DNA of 64,000 nt from Gemmatimonadaceae bacterium (lineage in GTDB: Bacteria > Gemmatimonadota > Gemmatimonadetes > Gemmatimonadales > Gemmatimonadaceae), in contig JAUQWM010000035.1 of NCBI GenBank assembly GCA_030835125.1, positions 1 to 64,000 of the forward strand. Direction: 5' to 3'. The notes below the pieces were generated by a model. That model was not told the origin of the DNA, did no database searches, and saw only the letters and a program-made list of their open reading frames with translations. Made by a program: the position numbers and the translations under genes. How positions within the stretch are numbered: the stretch's first letter is position 1; each line of letters starts with the position of its first letter. Shown in pieces: positions 37,908 to 47,316 of this stretch.

Positions 37908-38897
37908 CTAGAAGCGCACCACGAGAGACGCCCACGTGAACCCGGCGCCGAACGCCACCAGCAGCACCGTCGAGCCGTCGGTGACGCGCCCCGAGGCCAT
38001 GGCCTCCTCGAGCGCCATGGGTACGGAGGCCGACGACGTGTTGCCGTACCGATCGACGTTCACGAAGACCTTCTCCATCGGGATGCCGGCGTGCTTCGCG
38101 GTCGCCTCGATGATCCGGATGTTCGCCTGGTGCGGGATGAGCAGGTCGATGTCGGCGCCGGTGAGCTTGGCGCCATCGAGGGCGCGATCGCAGGCGTCGG
38201 CCATCGAACGTACCGCGTGCTTGAAGACCTCCCGTCCTTCCATCTCGATGTAGAACGACCGGTCGGCCAGGGCGGCTGCGTCGAACGGTTGCGCCGCGCC
38301 ACCCGCGCGACGATGGAGCAGCTGCGCCAGGTTGCCGTCCGACCGGAAGTAGGTCGAGAGGATGCCCTTCCCGTGCTTCGAGCGCTTGAGCACCGCCGCA
38401 CCGGAGCCGTCGCCGAACAATACGGCCGTCGACCGATCCCTCCAGTCCACGATCGCGCTCAGCTTCTCCGTCCCCACCACCAGCGCCGTCTCGGCGTTCC
38501 CGCTCATCATCAGGCCCTCGGCGACGATGAGCCCATAGAGCCAGCTCGAGCAGGCGGCACTGATGTCGAATGCCGCGGCGCGCGAGGCGCCCAGTTCCGC
38601 CTGGATCTCGACCGCGGTCGAGGGCAGCAGATGGTCGGGGGACGCAGTGCCGAGGACGATGAGATCCAGCTCGCCCGCGTGCACCCCGGCGCGCTCCATC
38701 GCGACGCGCGAGGCAGCGGCGGACATGCTGGTGTTCGTCTCGCTCGGCCCGGCGATGTGCCGCTCGCGGATTCCGGTCCGCTGCACGATCCACTCGTCGC
38801 TGGTCTCGAGGCCCAGCGCCGCAAACTCGCTGTTGTGCAGGATGCGCTCGGGCGCGCACCGGCCGACGCCGGCAAGGTAGGCAAACGGACGCTTCAC
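37908..38897 (-). CDS. fabH: beta-ketoacyl-ACP synthase III
   Basis: FabH starts fatty acid synthesis by condensing an acyl-CoA primer with malonyl-ACP. The 329-residue protein has Cys116 in ISAACSSWLYG, the His in IPHQANIRI and the Asn in YGNTSSASVP. It overlaps plsX by 4 nt, a very common gene order. Confidence 0.96.
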   Translation of the reverse strand: MKRPFAYLAGVGRCAPERILHNSEFAALGLETSDEWIVQRTGIRERHIAGPSETNTSMSAAASRVAMERAGVHAGELDLIVLGTASPDHLLPSTAVEIQAELGASRAAAFDISAACSSWLYGLIVAEGLMMSGNAETALVVGTEKLSAIVDWRDRSTAVLFGDGSGAAVLKRSKHGKGILSTYFRSDGNLAQLLHRRAGGAAQPFDAAALADRSFYIEMEGREVFKHAVRSMADACDRALDGAKLTGADIDLLIPHQANIRIIEATAKHAGIPMEKVFVNVDRYGNTSSASVPMALEEAMASGRVTDGSTVLLVAFGAGFTWASLVVRF

Positions 38898-39916
38898 GCC
38901 ACGGCCTCCGGACCGGCATGCTCACCCAGGCGTTCGGCGATGTGCGCATCGAGGCGCGACACCGCGGCCTGGGCGGCGACCTTCACCGCGTTCTTGAGCG
39001 CGCGCGCCGACGACTTGCCGTGCGCGATGATGCTGATGCCATTCACGCCCAGGAGCGGGGCGCCACCGTAGGCGGTGTAGTCGAGGTGGCCGAACGCGGC
39101 GCCGATGAGCGTGTCGTCGGCCCCGTGCTTCCGGAGCAGGCCGATCATCATCGGGGCCACCGCCTCGTAGAACTTGAGGACGACGTTGCCGGTGAACCCA
39201 TCGCACACCACGACGTCGAACGGTCCGCGATCGGACGATCCCCTCGGCAGGTCGCGGCCCTCGATATTGCCCTGGAAGTTGAGGCCCGAGGCGACGAGCG
39301 CCTGATGCGCTTCCTTCACCGCCGCGTTGCCCTTTTCCGGCTCCTCACCGATGCTGAGCAGGCCGATGCACGCATTCGGCCTGCCCAGGACCGCCTCGGC
39401 GTACGCGGTGCCAAGGCGCGCGAACTGGACGAGTTCCGCGGCACTGCAGTCCACGTTGGCGCCCGAATCGACCACGACGATCGGCTGGAGTGCGGTCGGG
39501 AACACGGTGGCGATGGCTGGACGCGCGACGCCCTGGTGCAGTCGCAGGACCACGGTGGAGATGGCCATCTGGGCGCCCGTATTGCCCGCGGAGACAAACG
39601 CGTCGGAGCCGCCCTGGGCCTGAAGCCTCAGGCCGACGTGCATCGAGGAATTCGGCTTTCCGCGGAGCGCCGCGGACGGCCGGTCCGCCATGTCGATGAC
39701 GTCCGCCGCGTCGATGATGTCGAGGCGATCGGCAACGGCCGCGAGTGTGGCGAATTCGCCACCCAGGTGGGCGCGCAACTGGTCGTGCAGGATGGCCACG
39801 CGCCCGATGAGTTGAACGCGATGCTCCCGATCCAGTTCGTTGAGGGCCAGCAATGCGCCGGCGACGGGCGCCGCGGGGGCGAAGTCGCCCCCCATTCCAT
39901 CGAGCGCGACGCGCGC
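38894..39916 (-). CDS. plsX: phosphate acyltransferase PlsX
   Basis: PlsX converts acyl-ACP to acyl-phosphate, the substrate of PlsY. The protein (340 residues) starts with the VALDGMGGDFAP motif and has SAGNTGA, DSGANVDC, GDVVV-like CDGFTGNV and YGGAPLLGV. The start is taken as TTG 39916: it lies 5 nt after the rpmF stop, with GGAAGG six nucleotides before it. The in-frame GTG/ATG codons further up overlap rpmF and add unlike residues. Confidence 0.92.
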   Translation of the reverse strand, partial: ARVALDGMGGDFAPAAPVAGALLALNELDREHRVQLIGRVAILHDQLRAHLGGEFATLAAVADRLDIIDAADVIDMADRPSAALRGKPNSSMHVGLRLQAQGGSDAFVSAGNTGAQMAISTVVLRLHQGVARPAIATVFPTALQPIVVVDSGANVDCSAAELVQFARLGTAYAEAVLGRPNACIGLLSIGEEPEKGNAAVKEAHQALVASGLNFQGNIEGRDLPRGSSDRGPFDVVVCDGFTGNVVLKFYEAVAPMMIGLLRKHGADDTLIGAAFGHLDYTAYGGAPLLGVNGISIIAHGKSSARALKNAVKVAAQAAVSRLDAHIAERLGEHAGPEAVA

Positions 39917-39921
39917 CAAGG

Positions 39922-40104
39922 TCAGCCTTCCCGGGCCGCGACCCGCTGCTTGCCAGCGTAGTAGCCGCACTCACCACAGACGCGGTGCGGGCGCTTGGGT
40001 GCCTGGCAACGCGGGCACACCTGGATCGCGATCGCGGGTGCCTTCTTGTGCGTGTTGCGCGCGCGCTTCTTGCGCTTCGAGGTTCTTCGCTTGGGGACGG
40101 CCAT
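39922..40104 (-). CDS. rpmF: 50S ribosomal protein L32
   Basis: A 60-residue basic protein, MAVPKRRTSKRKKRARN at the front, with a zinc ribbon of two cysteine pairs (CPRC and CGEC). L32 between yceD and plsX is a conserved arrangement that ties ribosome supply to lipid synthesis. Confidence 0.97.
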   Translation of the reverse strand: MAVPKRRTSKRKKRARNTHKKAPAIAIQVCPRCQAPKRPHRVCGECGYYAGKQRVAAREG

Positions 40105-40132
40105 TGGCTTGTCGTGTCAATCGGATTGTGAA

Positions 40133-40633
40133 TCAACCATCAGTGCGCTGAAGCGCCGCCCAACGCGGATCGACCTCGGGAGGGCATCCGCAGGGTCCGA
40201 GGTTGAGGTCGGCCCCGCAGCGCGGACACAGGCCCTTGCAGTCTTCTCGGCACAGGGCAAAGCCCGGGGCCGCGAGCAACCACTGTTCCCGCAGGGCCGG
40301 ACGGAGATCCACCGTCATGGCTCGCGGATCCAGCACGTACACGTCCGACTCGTCCGACTCTTCGTCGCCCTCGTCGGCAAACAGCAGCTGCAGTTCCTCG
40401 CTGACCTTGACCCGGGTGGGGGTCAGGCAACGACGACACTCCCCCGCTACCTCGCCGGACATCTGTCCGCTGAAGTAGAACTTGTCATCGCCTGCCGCGG
40501 AGAGCCGGCCCGTGACGATCAAGTCTCCAACCGGCCGTGGATCATCCTCCAGCCAGACTGGATCGTCAGACGCCAACTTTCCGTCGACGCGAACGGCCTT
40601 CGTCTCGAGGGACGATCGGTCGAAGGAGAGCAT
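40133..40633 (-). CDS. yceD: YceD family (DUF177) protein
   Basis: The 166-residue protein has the DUF177 signature CRRCL in the middle and the C-terminal cysteine cluster CREDCKGLCPRCGADLN then CGC, probably metal-binding. DUF177 proteins are linked to 23S rRNA or L32 homeostasis and are almost always encoded before rpmF, as here. A strong promoter starts only about five nucleotides before the ATG, so the mRNA is probably leaderless or nearly so. Confidence 0.93.
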   Translation of the reverse strand: MLSFDRSSLETKAVRVDGKLASDDPVWLEDDPRPVGDLIVTGRLSAAGDDKFYFSGQMSGEVAGECRRCLTPTRVKVSEELQLLFADEGDEESDESDVYVLDPRAMTVDLRPALREQWLLAAPGFALCREDCKGLCPRCGADLNLGPCGCPPEVDPRWAALQRTDG

Positions 40634-40644
40634 GGGAGCCCCAC

Positions 40645-40673
40645 AATCTAGGCGACTCGCCCAAGTGGGTCAA
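40645..40673 (-). promoter_or_regulatory. sigma-70-type promoter of the yceD-rpmF-plsX-fab cluster
   Basis: On the - strand TTGACC (complement of 40668-40673) is separated by 17 nt from TAGATT (complement of 40645-40650). Transcription would start near 40638, about five nucleotides before the yceD ATG at 40633, leaving no room for a ribosome binding site. Confidence 0.75.
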
Positions 40674-40742
40674 GTCGCTATGACAACACCACTTAGGCTT
40701 AAGATAGCCCGCAGGCCAACGCCCGGAGTCCAAGGAACGGCC

Positions 40743-41165
40743 TCAAGCGTTCGCGATCAGCTCCGTCTCGGCGAAAAAGAACCGCGACTCGCGAGCCGCG
40801 TTGTCGTCGGAGTCCGAGGCATGGATTGCGTTTCGCTCCTTGGACTCGGCGTAGAGCCGTCGAACGGTGCCTTCTTCCGCCTGGGCGGGGTCCGTCGCGC
40901 CAATCACCCGGCGCAACTCGGCGACGGCGTCGGCGCGTTCCAGGACCATCGGCATGCACTGGCCGGAGGTCATGAAGGAAACCAGCGACCCGTAGAAGGG
41001 GCGCTCACGATGGACGCCGTAGAACTCCTGCGCCTGGGAAGTCGTCAGGTGCATGACCCGCGCGGCGACGACGCGAAACCCGGCGCCCTCGAGGTGGGCG
41101 ATGATCCTGCCGGCCTTGCCCGATCCAAAGGCGTCGGGCTTGATGATGGTCAGTGTGCGGTTCAT
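40743..41165 (-). CDS. ndk: nucleoside diphosphate kinase
   Basis: Ndk equilibrates nucleoside di- and triphosphates through a phosphohistidine. The 140-residue protein has TLTIIKPDAF at the start and the active His115 in RNAIHASDS. Length is normal. It follows sucD with a 52-nt gap that holds a heptamer array. Confidence 0.96.
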   Translation of the reverse strand: MNRTLTIIKPDAFGSGKAGRIIAHLEGAGFRVVAARVMHLTTSQAQEFYGVHRERPFYGSLVSFMTSGQCMPMVLERADAVAELRRVIGATDPAQAEEGTVRRLYAESKERNAIHASDSDDNAARESRFFFAETELIANA

Positions 41166-41168
41166 GGA

Positions 41169-41196
41169 GTCAGTGGGGAGTTGGGAGTTGGGAGAT
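41169..41196. repeat. heptamer array between sucD and ndk (GGGAGTT)
   Basis: A partial unit then GGGAGTT, GGGAGTT, GGGAGAT. It is the same family, in reverse, as the array at 44-78. It lies just upstream of the ndk start and may displace its ribosome binding site. Confidence 0.75.
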
Positions 41197-41217
41197 GCGC
41201 GCGCGCGTTCCCGGATC

Positions 41218-42087
41218 TCACATGCGTTCCTTGACGAGATCCACGAACTCCACCGGCCGCTTCGCCACGGCGATCCCCGCAGCCTCGAAGGCCGCGATCT
41301 TCTCCGCCGCCGTGCCTGACGAGCCGCTGATGATCGCGCCGGCGTGGCCCATCCGGCGTCCGGGAGGAGCCGTCTGCCCGGCGATGAACCCGACGACCGG
41401 CTTCTTCATCCGCTCCTTCACGAAGCGTGCCGCGTCCTGCTCATCGGTGCCGCCGATCTCGCCCATCATGCAGACGACCTTCGTGTCCGGGTCGGCCTCG
41501 AACGCGACCAGGCAATCGATGAAGCTGGTGCCGTTGATCGGGTCACCCCCGATGCCGACACAGGTCGTCTGGCCGAGTCCCGCGCGCGTGAGCTGGTAGA
41601 CGATCTCGTAGGTGAGCGTCCCGGAGCGCGACACCACCCCCACGGGTCCCGGGGTGCAGATGCGGCCGGGGATGATCCCGACCTTTGACTGTCCGGGCGA
41701 GATGAGCCCGGGGCAATTGGGTCCGATCAATCGCGCGCCCTTCTCCTTCACGAACGGCCAGGCGCGCGTCATGTCGAGCACGGGCACACCCTCGGTAATC
41801 GCGACGATGAGGCTGACGCCCGCGTCAGCCGCCTCCATGATTGCATCGGCGGCGAACATCGGCGGCACGTAGATCACCGACGTATTGGCGCCGGTCGCAT
41901 TCACCGCGTCGGCAACAGTATTGAAGACCGGCACCGTGCCCTCGAACGTCTGGCCGCCCTTCCCCGGCGTGACGCCGGCGACGACCTGGGTGCCGTACTC
42001 CATCATCTGCTTCGTGTGGAACGAGCCGTCGCGCCCCGTGATGCCCTGCACCACCAGCTTTGTGTCCCTGTCGATGAAGATGCTCAC
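41218..42087 (-). CDS. sucD: succinyl-CoA synthetase alpha subunit
   Basis: SucD carries the phosphohistidine of succinyl-CoA synthetase in the TCA cycle. The 289-residue protein has the CoA-binding [10 protein letters not shown] segment, GPNCPG and the active His248 in [12 protein letters not shown]. It overlaps sucC by ATGA-type coupling. Confidence 0.97.
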   Translation of the reverse strand: MSIFIDRDTKLVVQGITGRDGSFHTKQMMEYGTQVVAGVTPGKGGQTFEGTVPVFNTVADAVNATGANTSVIYVPPMFAADAIMEAADAGVSLIVAITEGVPVLDMTRAWPFVKEKGARLIGPNCPGLISPGQSKVGIIPGRICTPGPVGVVSRSGTLTYEIVYQLTRAGLGQTTCVGIGGDPINGTSFIDCLVAFEADPDTKVVCMMGEIGGTDEQDAARFVKERMKKPVVGFIAGQTAPPGRRMGHAGAIISGSSGTAAEKIAAFEAAGIAVAKRPVEFVDLVKERM

Positions 42088-43229
42088 GCGGCCTTCCCTC
42101 CCGTCGCCAGCTCGACCGCGCGGCGGACGGCTTCATCCATGTCGGACGACGCCGAGAAGCCGTTTTCGGTGAGGATCTTCATCGCGATCTCCTCGTTGGT
42201 TCCCGTCAGGCGGATCACGATCGGTACCTTGAGTGGGTTCTGCTTCGTCGCCGCGACGATGCCGTTGGCCACGTCGTCGGTCCGCGTGATGCCGCCAAAG
42301 ATGTTGAACAGGATCGCCTTCACGCTCGGGTCCGCCGTGATGATCCTGAGCGCCGCGATGACCTTTTCCGGCGACGACGAACCGCCGATGTCGAGGAAGT
42401 TCGCCGGCTCGCCGCCGTAGTACTTCACCAGGTCCATCGTCGCCATGGCGAGGCCGGCGCCGTTCACGCAGCAGCCGACGTTGCCGTCGAGCTTGATGAA
42501 GGTGAGGCTCGCGTTGCGCGCCTCGACCTCGCTCGGCGCCTCCGCCGAGACATCGCGCAGCGCCGCGACGGCGGGACGGCGATCGAGTTCATTGTCGTCG
42601 ATCACCATCTTCGCATCGACCGCGATCACCTCACCCTTCGGCGTGACCACCAGCGGGTTGATCTCCGCCAGCGAGCACCCGCTCTGGATGAACGCCGTGT
42701 AGAGCTGCTGCATGATCTTCGATGCCGCCCGCGCCTTCGCGAGGTCGTCGTACAGGAAGAAGCCCAGGCGCATCGCCTGGTAGGGTTGCAGTCCGTAACG
42801 CGTATCCACCGGTACCTTGAGGATCTTCTCCGGCGTCTTCGCCGCGACCTCCTCGATGTCGATGCCACCGGCGGGGCTCACCATGAAGACCGGCTTGCGG
42901 CTCGCTCGGTCCATGATGATGCCGACGTACGCCTCGCTGGCGATGTCGGCGGCCTCGGTGACGAGGACCTTCTCCACCGTCAGGCCCTTGATCTGCATGC
43001 CGAGGATGGCCCTGGCCTTGTCGCGCGCCTCAGCCGCGTCCTTGGCCAGCTTCACTCCGCCGGCCTTGCCGCGTCCGCCGGCGTGCACCTGAGCCTTCAC
43101 GACCACGGTCTTCCCGATTCGCGAGGCGATGGCCTGCGCCTCGGCGTCCGTTCCCGTGACTTCGCCGGGCGGGATGGGCACGCCAAGCGCGCGGAGGATT
43201 TCCTTCGCCTGGTACTCGTGGATATTCAC
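42084..43229 (-). CDS. sucC: succinyl-CoA synthetase beta subunit
   Basis: The 381-residue ATP-grasp subunit starts with [13 protein letters not shown] and has [23 protein letters not shown] and [13 protein letters not shown]. It binds nucleotide and succinate. Start is GTG 43229. A promoter about 140 nt upstream probably drives sucC-sucD(-ndk). Confidence 0.97.
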   Translation of the reverse strand: MNIHEYQAKEILRALGVPIPPGEVTGTDAEAQAIASRIGKTVVVKAQVHAGGRGKAGGVKLAKDAAEARDKARAILGMQIKGLTVEKVLVTEAADIASEAYVGIIMDRASRKPVFMVSPAGGIDIEEVAAKTPEKILKVPVDTRYGLQPYQAMRLGFFLYDDLAKARAASKIMQQLYTAFIQSGCSLAEINPLVVTPKGEVIAVDAKMVIDDNELDRRPAVAALRDVSAEAPSEVEARNASLTFIKLDGNVGCCVNGAGLAMATMDLVKYYGGEPANFLDIGGSSSPEKVIAALRIITADPSVKAILFNIFGGITRTDDVANGIVAATKQNPLKVPIVIRLTGTNEEIAMKILTENGFSASSDMDEAVRRAVELATGGKAA

Positions 43230-43372
43230 GCGTTCTCCACTGGGTCTGGTGCCAGCCCGCGGGCCGAGGGGCAGGCCCGGACGCGCCTGGCGTCCTGGCG
43301 CGCGGGTGACAACGGGATTGAAGTGCGGCGCACTCGACTTTCCCTCGTGTCAGTCGTCGCGCACGGGGGCGC

Positions 43373-43401
43373 AAGCTACCCGGTCACGACAGGTCGATCA
43401 A
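43373..43401 (-). promoter_or_regulatory. sigma-70-type promoter of sucCD
   Basis: TTGATC (complement of 43396-43401) and TAGCTT (complement of 43373-43378) are 17 nt apart. The -35 overlaps the stop codon of the upstream UPF0182 gene. Start would be near 43366, giving a leader of about 137 nt in which I see no clear riboswitch. Confidence 0.6.
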
Positions 43402-45866
43402 GGTTGGCGCGCCGCGCGCAACAGGCGTCCCAGCGCCTCCCAGGCGGTGCCCAAGCCCGACCAGTCACCGCGCCGCATCGCTTCCCGCATCGACTCGTAG
43501 AGCGCGTTCACGCGCTGCCGGAATGCCTCGGGCGTCAGCGGTACGTCGGTCACGACCGGATCCGGCAGGCCGGCCGCGTCGATGAGGGTGCGCCCGGACC
43601 TGACGCCGTCCGCGCCGCGCAGGGTGGCGAGCAGCACCTGGGGCGCTCCATCCGGACGGATCACATAGCTCGTCTGGACGGCGACGATCCCGCCATCGGT
43701 CGGCATGACCCTGATCGCGCCGCTCACGGGGCGCGTCACCCGCGCTGCCGTCCCCGCCGAGTCGGCGACGCCGCGCAACTCCGAGTCGACCCGGGTCCAG
43801 CGCGGACCCGGTCGGGCGCCGCGAGCCCACTGCAGGCGGAAGGCACCACCTCCCCGCGCGATCACGAGGCCGCGCACATCCTCGGTGGGATCGAGCAGCG
43901 GGATCACCCGCGACACGTCGCCCGTCACCCGGTTGAGCCATGGCGCCGGATCCATCGGGGAATACGCCGAATCGCTGGCGGGCGTCGGCAGGTGAGCCCG
44001 GGTCTCGAACTCGCCACGCAGCCCCGCGAGGGCGAGCGCGTGCGCCACGACGAGCGCGCCGTCACCCGGCGGTGGAAGCCGCGACAGCAATCCCGGGTCG
44101 ATCGTGGACGCATCCTTGAACAGCTCGGGGAAGCGTGCCGTCCACGACTCGGCCAGGGGGCCGGCATTGGGGGCGGCGATCGTCGTGACGCGCCCGGTGT
44201 GGCCGTTGACGATCGCCACCGCCGCGTGCGCCGCATAACGAACCGGCTCCGTCCCGAGATGCTGCGGGGCGCTGAGCGGGTACCACCCGGAGGTGGCGTA
44301 CAGGTGCACCGCCCAGTACACGGTGTCGCGGACGACCACCGGCGTTATGCGCGAGCCCTGCGACAGGAACGGATACAGGTGGCCGACCCGGTCGCGGACG
44401 TCGCGGCGCAGCAGCAGCCGCGCCGGCGCGGTCCGGCGGTCCCGGCGCAGGAGCGACGGGTTCTGCAGGTGCCACGCGTGCGCCAGGCGCGACACGAACG
44501 AGTCGAGCGACCGGCCCAGCACGCGGTGGCCGCTGTCCGAGAGGACGAAGTAGGTGGTGGCGGAATCGTGGACCAGGATGCCGCGCAGCGCCTCGCCCGC
44601 GGATGCGGGATCCTCGCGCGGGACCGGCGACCCACGGTCGTCGGTCACGTCCGCCGCGACCCGCGTCAGGCGCCAGGTGGGCAGCGCATCCGCCGACTCG
44701 GGCCCGAACGGCTGCTCCACGACGAAGGCCACCAGCCGGCCATCCTGCGCCTCCCAGCCGATCGACCCGTTAGGCCGGGAGCCCTGCCGCGGCGCCGCCA
44801 GCAGCCGCCGCATCGCGTCCTCGTCCCACAACGAGGCGCCGCGCAGGGCCTCCCCGAGGTCCGGTGCCCCCTCCCCCAGCGCGACCCGCTCGAGGGCATC
44901 GACCGCATAGGCCCGTCGCGTGTAGGCGTTCCGGATCTCCCGGTACGACTGCTCCTGCGCATCCGGGTCCTCACTGGTCACGAACCGTCCGCCAACTGCC
45001 GGGACCACCTGTCGCACCGCCAGCGCCGCCAGCAGCATCACCGTGATGGTGACGAACGCCACCCGCGTCTGCCCGATCCAGCCCGTCCAGGCGACCAGCA
45101 TCGCCGACACGAGCGCGAGGACGGCGAGGCCCAGGTTCGAGGGAATGCCGATGCGGTGATCGACCGCCGAGATGCCGCCCAGCGACCCCGTGCCTTCGTG
45201 CAACAACCCGAAGGCGTCGAGGCGATAGCTCCAGGCGAGCAACACCAGCAATACCGCCGCCAGGGCGAACAGGTGGCGTCGCACATGGGCGCTGACGTGC
45301 AGCTGCCCGGACTCCCAGCGCAGGCTCGGCGTGAGGGCGTACAGGAAGACCACGAGCAGCGACACCGCGGACAGCCCGATGATGGACCAGGCGTGGAGGC
45401 CCGATTCGAGCGGCAGGCGATAGAGCCACTGGCCCAGGTCCAGCCGGAAGTACGGATCGGTCTCGCCGAACGGCAGGCCGTGGCGGATCAGCTCGACGGA
45501 CATCCAGTCATCGTGTGGCAGGGCCAGCGCGAGGCCAATCACCACCGAAAGCACGAACACCGAGCTGTTCAGGATACGCGCCGAGACTTCCTCGCTGAAC
45601 TCGAGGTTGGCGACGCGGCGCGGCAGGCGGAGCGACTTCACCGACAGGCGCACGGAAAACAGGTTCACGAACGCGAACGCCGTGGCGAGGGCGAAGGCCG
45701 AGCCCCGCAGGATGAAGTCATCCATCGCGCGTGCCCTCCACAACCGGGTCGCGCCGTGCAAGGCGTACCACTCGTAGTCCACGTACCAGCCGGACAGGAC
45801 CCGCCCCAGCAGCAGCAGGACCGCGATCGTGACGATCGCCGAGACCAGCCAGCGACGCGACGTCAC
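43398..45866 (-). CDS. UPF0182-like large membrane protein
   Basis: An 822-residue protein with about seven hydrophobic segments in the first 300 residues, then a long soluble domain. The first helix is followed by GWYVDYEWYALHGATRLWRAR, and SEDPDAQEQSYREIRNAYTRRAYAVD follows the last helix. This layout and these segments match UPF0182 (COG1615), a family of unknown function seen in actinobacteria, cyanobacteria and others. GTG start lies 1 nt after the phosphohexomutase stop, so the two may be one operon. Confidence 0.8.
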   Translation of the reverse strand: MTSRRWLVSAIVTIAVLLLLGRVLSGWYVDYEWYALHGATRLWRARAMDDFILRGSAFALATAFAFVNLFSVRLSVKSLRLPRRVANLEFSEEVSARILNSSVFVLSVVIGLALALPHDDWMSVELIRHGLPFGETDPYFRLDLGQWLYRLPLESGLHAWSIIGLSAVSLLVVFLYALTPSLRWESGQLHVSAHVRRHLFALAAVLLVLLAWSYRLDAFGLLHEGTGSLGGISAVDHRIGIPSNLGLAVLALVSAMLVAWTGWIGQTRVAFVTITVMLLAALAVRQVVPAVGGRFVTSEDPDAQEQSYREIRNAYTRRAYAVDALERVALGEGAPDLGEALRGASLWDEDAMRRLLAAPRQGSRPNGSIGWEAQDGRLVAFVVEQPFGPESADALPTWRLTRVAADVTDDRGSPVPREDPASAGEALRGILVHDSATTYFVLSDSGHRVLGRSLDSFVSRLAHAWHLQNPSLLRRDRRTAPARLLLRRDVRDRVGHLYPFLSQGSRITPVVVRDTVYWAVHLYATSGWYPLSAPQHLGTEPVRYAAHAAVAIVNGHTGRVTTIAAPNAGPLAESWTARFPELFKDASTIDPGLLSRLPPPGDGALVVAHALALAGLRGEFETRAHLPTPASDSAYSPMDPAPWLNRVTGDVSRVIPLLDPTEDVRGLVIARGGGAFRLQWARGARPGPRWTRVDSELRGVADSAGTAARVTRPVSGAIRVMPTDGGIVAVQTSYVIRPDGAPQVLLATLRGADGVRSGRTLIDAAGLPDPVVTDVPLTPEAFRQRVNALYESMREAMRRGDWSGLGTAWEALGRLLRAARQP

Positions 45867-45867
45867 G

Positions 45868-47235
45868 TCAGGGCGTGACTCCCTGCGCCCGGAGCCAGCC
45901 TTCCATCTCGCCGCGGATCACCGCCAGGCGTTCCGGCGTCCGCGCCTCGTAGCGCGTCACCAGCACCGGCTGCGTGTTCGACGCGCGGATCAGTCCCCAG
46001 CCGTCGCCGAACAACACCCGCACGCCATCGACGTCGATGACGTCGTGGGTGGAACGAAAGTGCTGCACGGCGCGATCGACGATGGCGAACTTGAGCTCGT
46101 CCGCGCACTCGACACGGATCTCCGGGGTGGTGACGAACTTGGGGACGTCGGAGAGCATCTCGTCCACCCCCTTCCCCGCCGCCGCCACGATACGCAGGAG
46201 GCGGGCCGCGCCATAGAGCGCGTCGTCGTGGCCGTAGAAGCCCTCGGTGAAGAACATGTGTCCCGACATCTCGCCGGCGATCGGCGCTTTCAACTGCTTC
46301 ATCTTGTCCTTGATGAGCGAGTGCCCCGTCTTCCACATGACCGGCTTCCCGCCGGCGGCCTCGATGGCCGTGGGCAATGCCTGCGAGCACTTCACGTCGA
46401 AGATGATCGGCTGTCCCCGGCCGGTGCGCGCGAGCACGTCGCGGGCGTAGAGGATCAGGATATGGTCGCCCCACACGATCCCGCCCCGGTCGTCGATGAC
46501 GCCGATGCGGTCCGCGTCGCCATCGAACGCGATGCCGATGTCGGCCTGCCGGGCCTTCACCTCGCGGATGAGGTCCTGGAGGTTCTCGACGACGGTGGGA
46601 TCCGGGTGGTGGTTGGGGAACGTGCCGTCGCTCTCGCAGAACAGGTACGTGGCGTCCACGCCGAGCCGCGTGAACAGCTGCTTCGAGAGCAGCGCCCCGA
46701 CGCCGTTGCCGCAGTCGACCACCACCTTCAACCGGCGCGCGAGGGGACCGGTGCGGGCGATCACGTCGTCGACGTAGCGATCGATGATGGCTTCGTGGCG
46801 GACCGAGCCGGCGCCGCGGGTGAACATCCCGCGGTCGATGATCTGGCGGAGGGCGCCGATGCCGTCGCCGTGGAGCGACTCGTGCCCGATACAGAGCTTG
46901 AAGCCGTTGTATTCGGGCGGGTTGTGGGACCCCGTGATCTGGATGCTCCCGATCACGGGGAGGTTGTGCAGGCTCCAGTAGGTCAGCGGGGTCGGCACCA
47001 CCCCGACGTCGACCACGTCGAGCCCGGCACTCGTCAGGCCGCCGACCAGCGCATCGCGCAGGCTCTCCCCGCTCGGCCGGTTGTCGCGGCCCACGGCAAC
47101 CGCGCCGTGCAGTCCGCGCTCCGAGAGCATCGTGGCGAAGGCGCGACCGATGCTGGTCGCGGCCGCGGTCGTCAGGTCCTTCTCGACGATCCCGCGGATG
47201 TCGTACTGCCGGAAAATGCCTGGGGAGATGGCCAT
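45868..47235 (-). CDS. phosphomannomutase/phosphoglucomutase
   Basis: The 455-residue alpha-D-phosphohexomutase has the phosphoserine loop TGSHNPPEYNGFK (Ser103), the metal loop FDGDADRIG and a sugar-binding GEMSGH motif. It interconverts hexose 1- and 6-phosphates, feeding nucleotide sugars for LPS or polysaccharide. The IFRQYDIRG start is typical of the ManB/AlgC group. A GC-rich hairpin lies in the 81-nt gap downstream of nuoN, upstream of this gene. Confidence 0.94.
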   Translation of the reverse strand: MAISPGIFRQYDIRGIVEKDLTTAAATSIGRAFATMLSERGLHGAVAVGRDNRPSGESLRDALVGGLTSAGLDVVDVGVVPTPLTYWSLHNLPVIGSIQITGSHNPPEYNGFKLCIGHESLHGDGIGALRQIIDRGMFTRGAGSVRHEAIIDRYVDDVIARTGPLARRLKVVVDCGNGVGALLSKQLFTRLGVDATYLFCESDGTFPNHHPDPTVVENLQDLIREVKARQADIGIAFDGDADRIGVIDDRGGIVWGDHILILYARDVLARTGRGQPIIFDVKCSQALPTAIEAAGGKPVMWKTGHSLIKDKMKQLKAPIAGEMSGHMFFTEGFYGHDDALYGAARLLRIVAAAGKGVDEMLSDVPKFVTTPEIRVECADELKFAIVDRAVQHFRSTHDVIDVDGVRVLFGDGWGLIRASNTQPVLVTRYEARTPERLAVIRGEMEGWLRAQGVTP

Positions 47236-47282
47236 GGCGGGGTCAGGGGCGCGACGAAACTGCCGACTGCAGGATACTCCAA

Positions 47283-47316
47283 CCCCGGGCCGGCCGGAAC
47301 GCCGCCTTGCCCGGGG
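47283..47316 (-). terminator. hairpin after nuoN, possible terminator
   Basis: CCCCGGGC (47283-47290) pairs perfectly with GCCCGGGG (47309-47316) right at the nuoN stop. No T tract follows on the - strand, so it is a weak terminator at best, or a 3' stability element of the nuo transcript. Confidence 0.35.

Noticed and set aside
42786-45878. 1030-residue open frame on + opposite sucC and the UPF0182 gene
   Set aside because: It is antisense to two recognisable proteins, is rich in Arg/His/Pro as typical of GC-rich shadow frames, and shows no domain.
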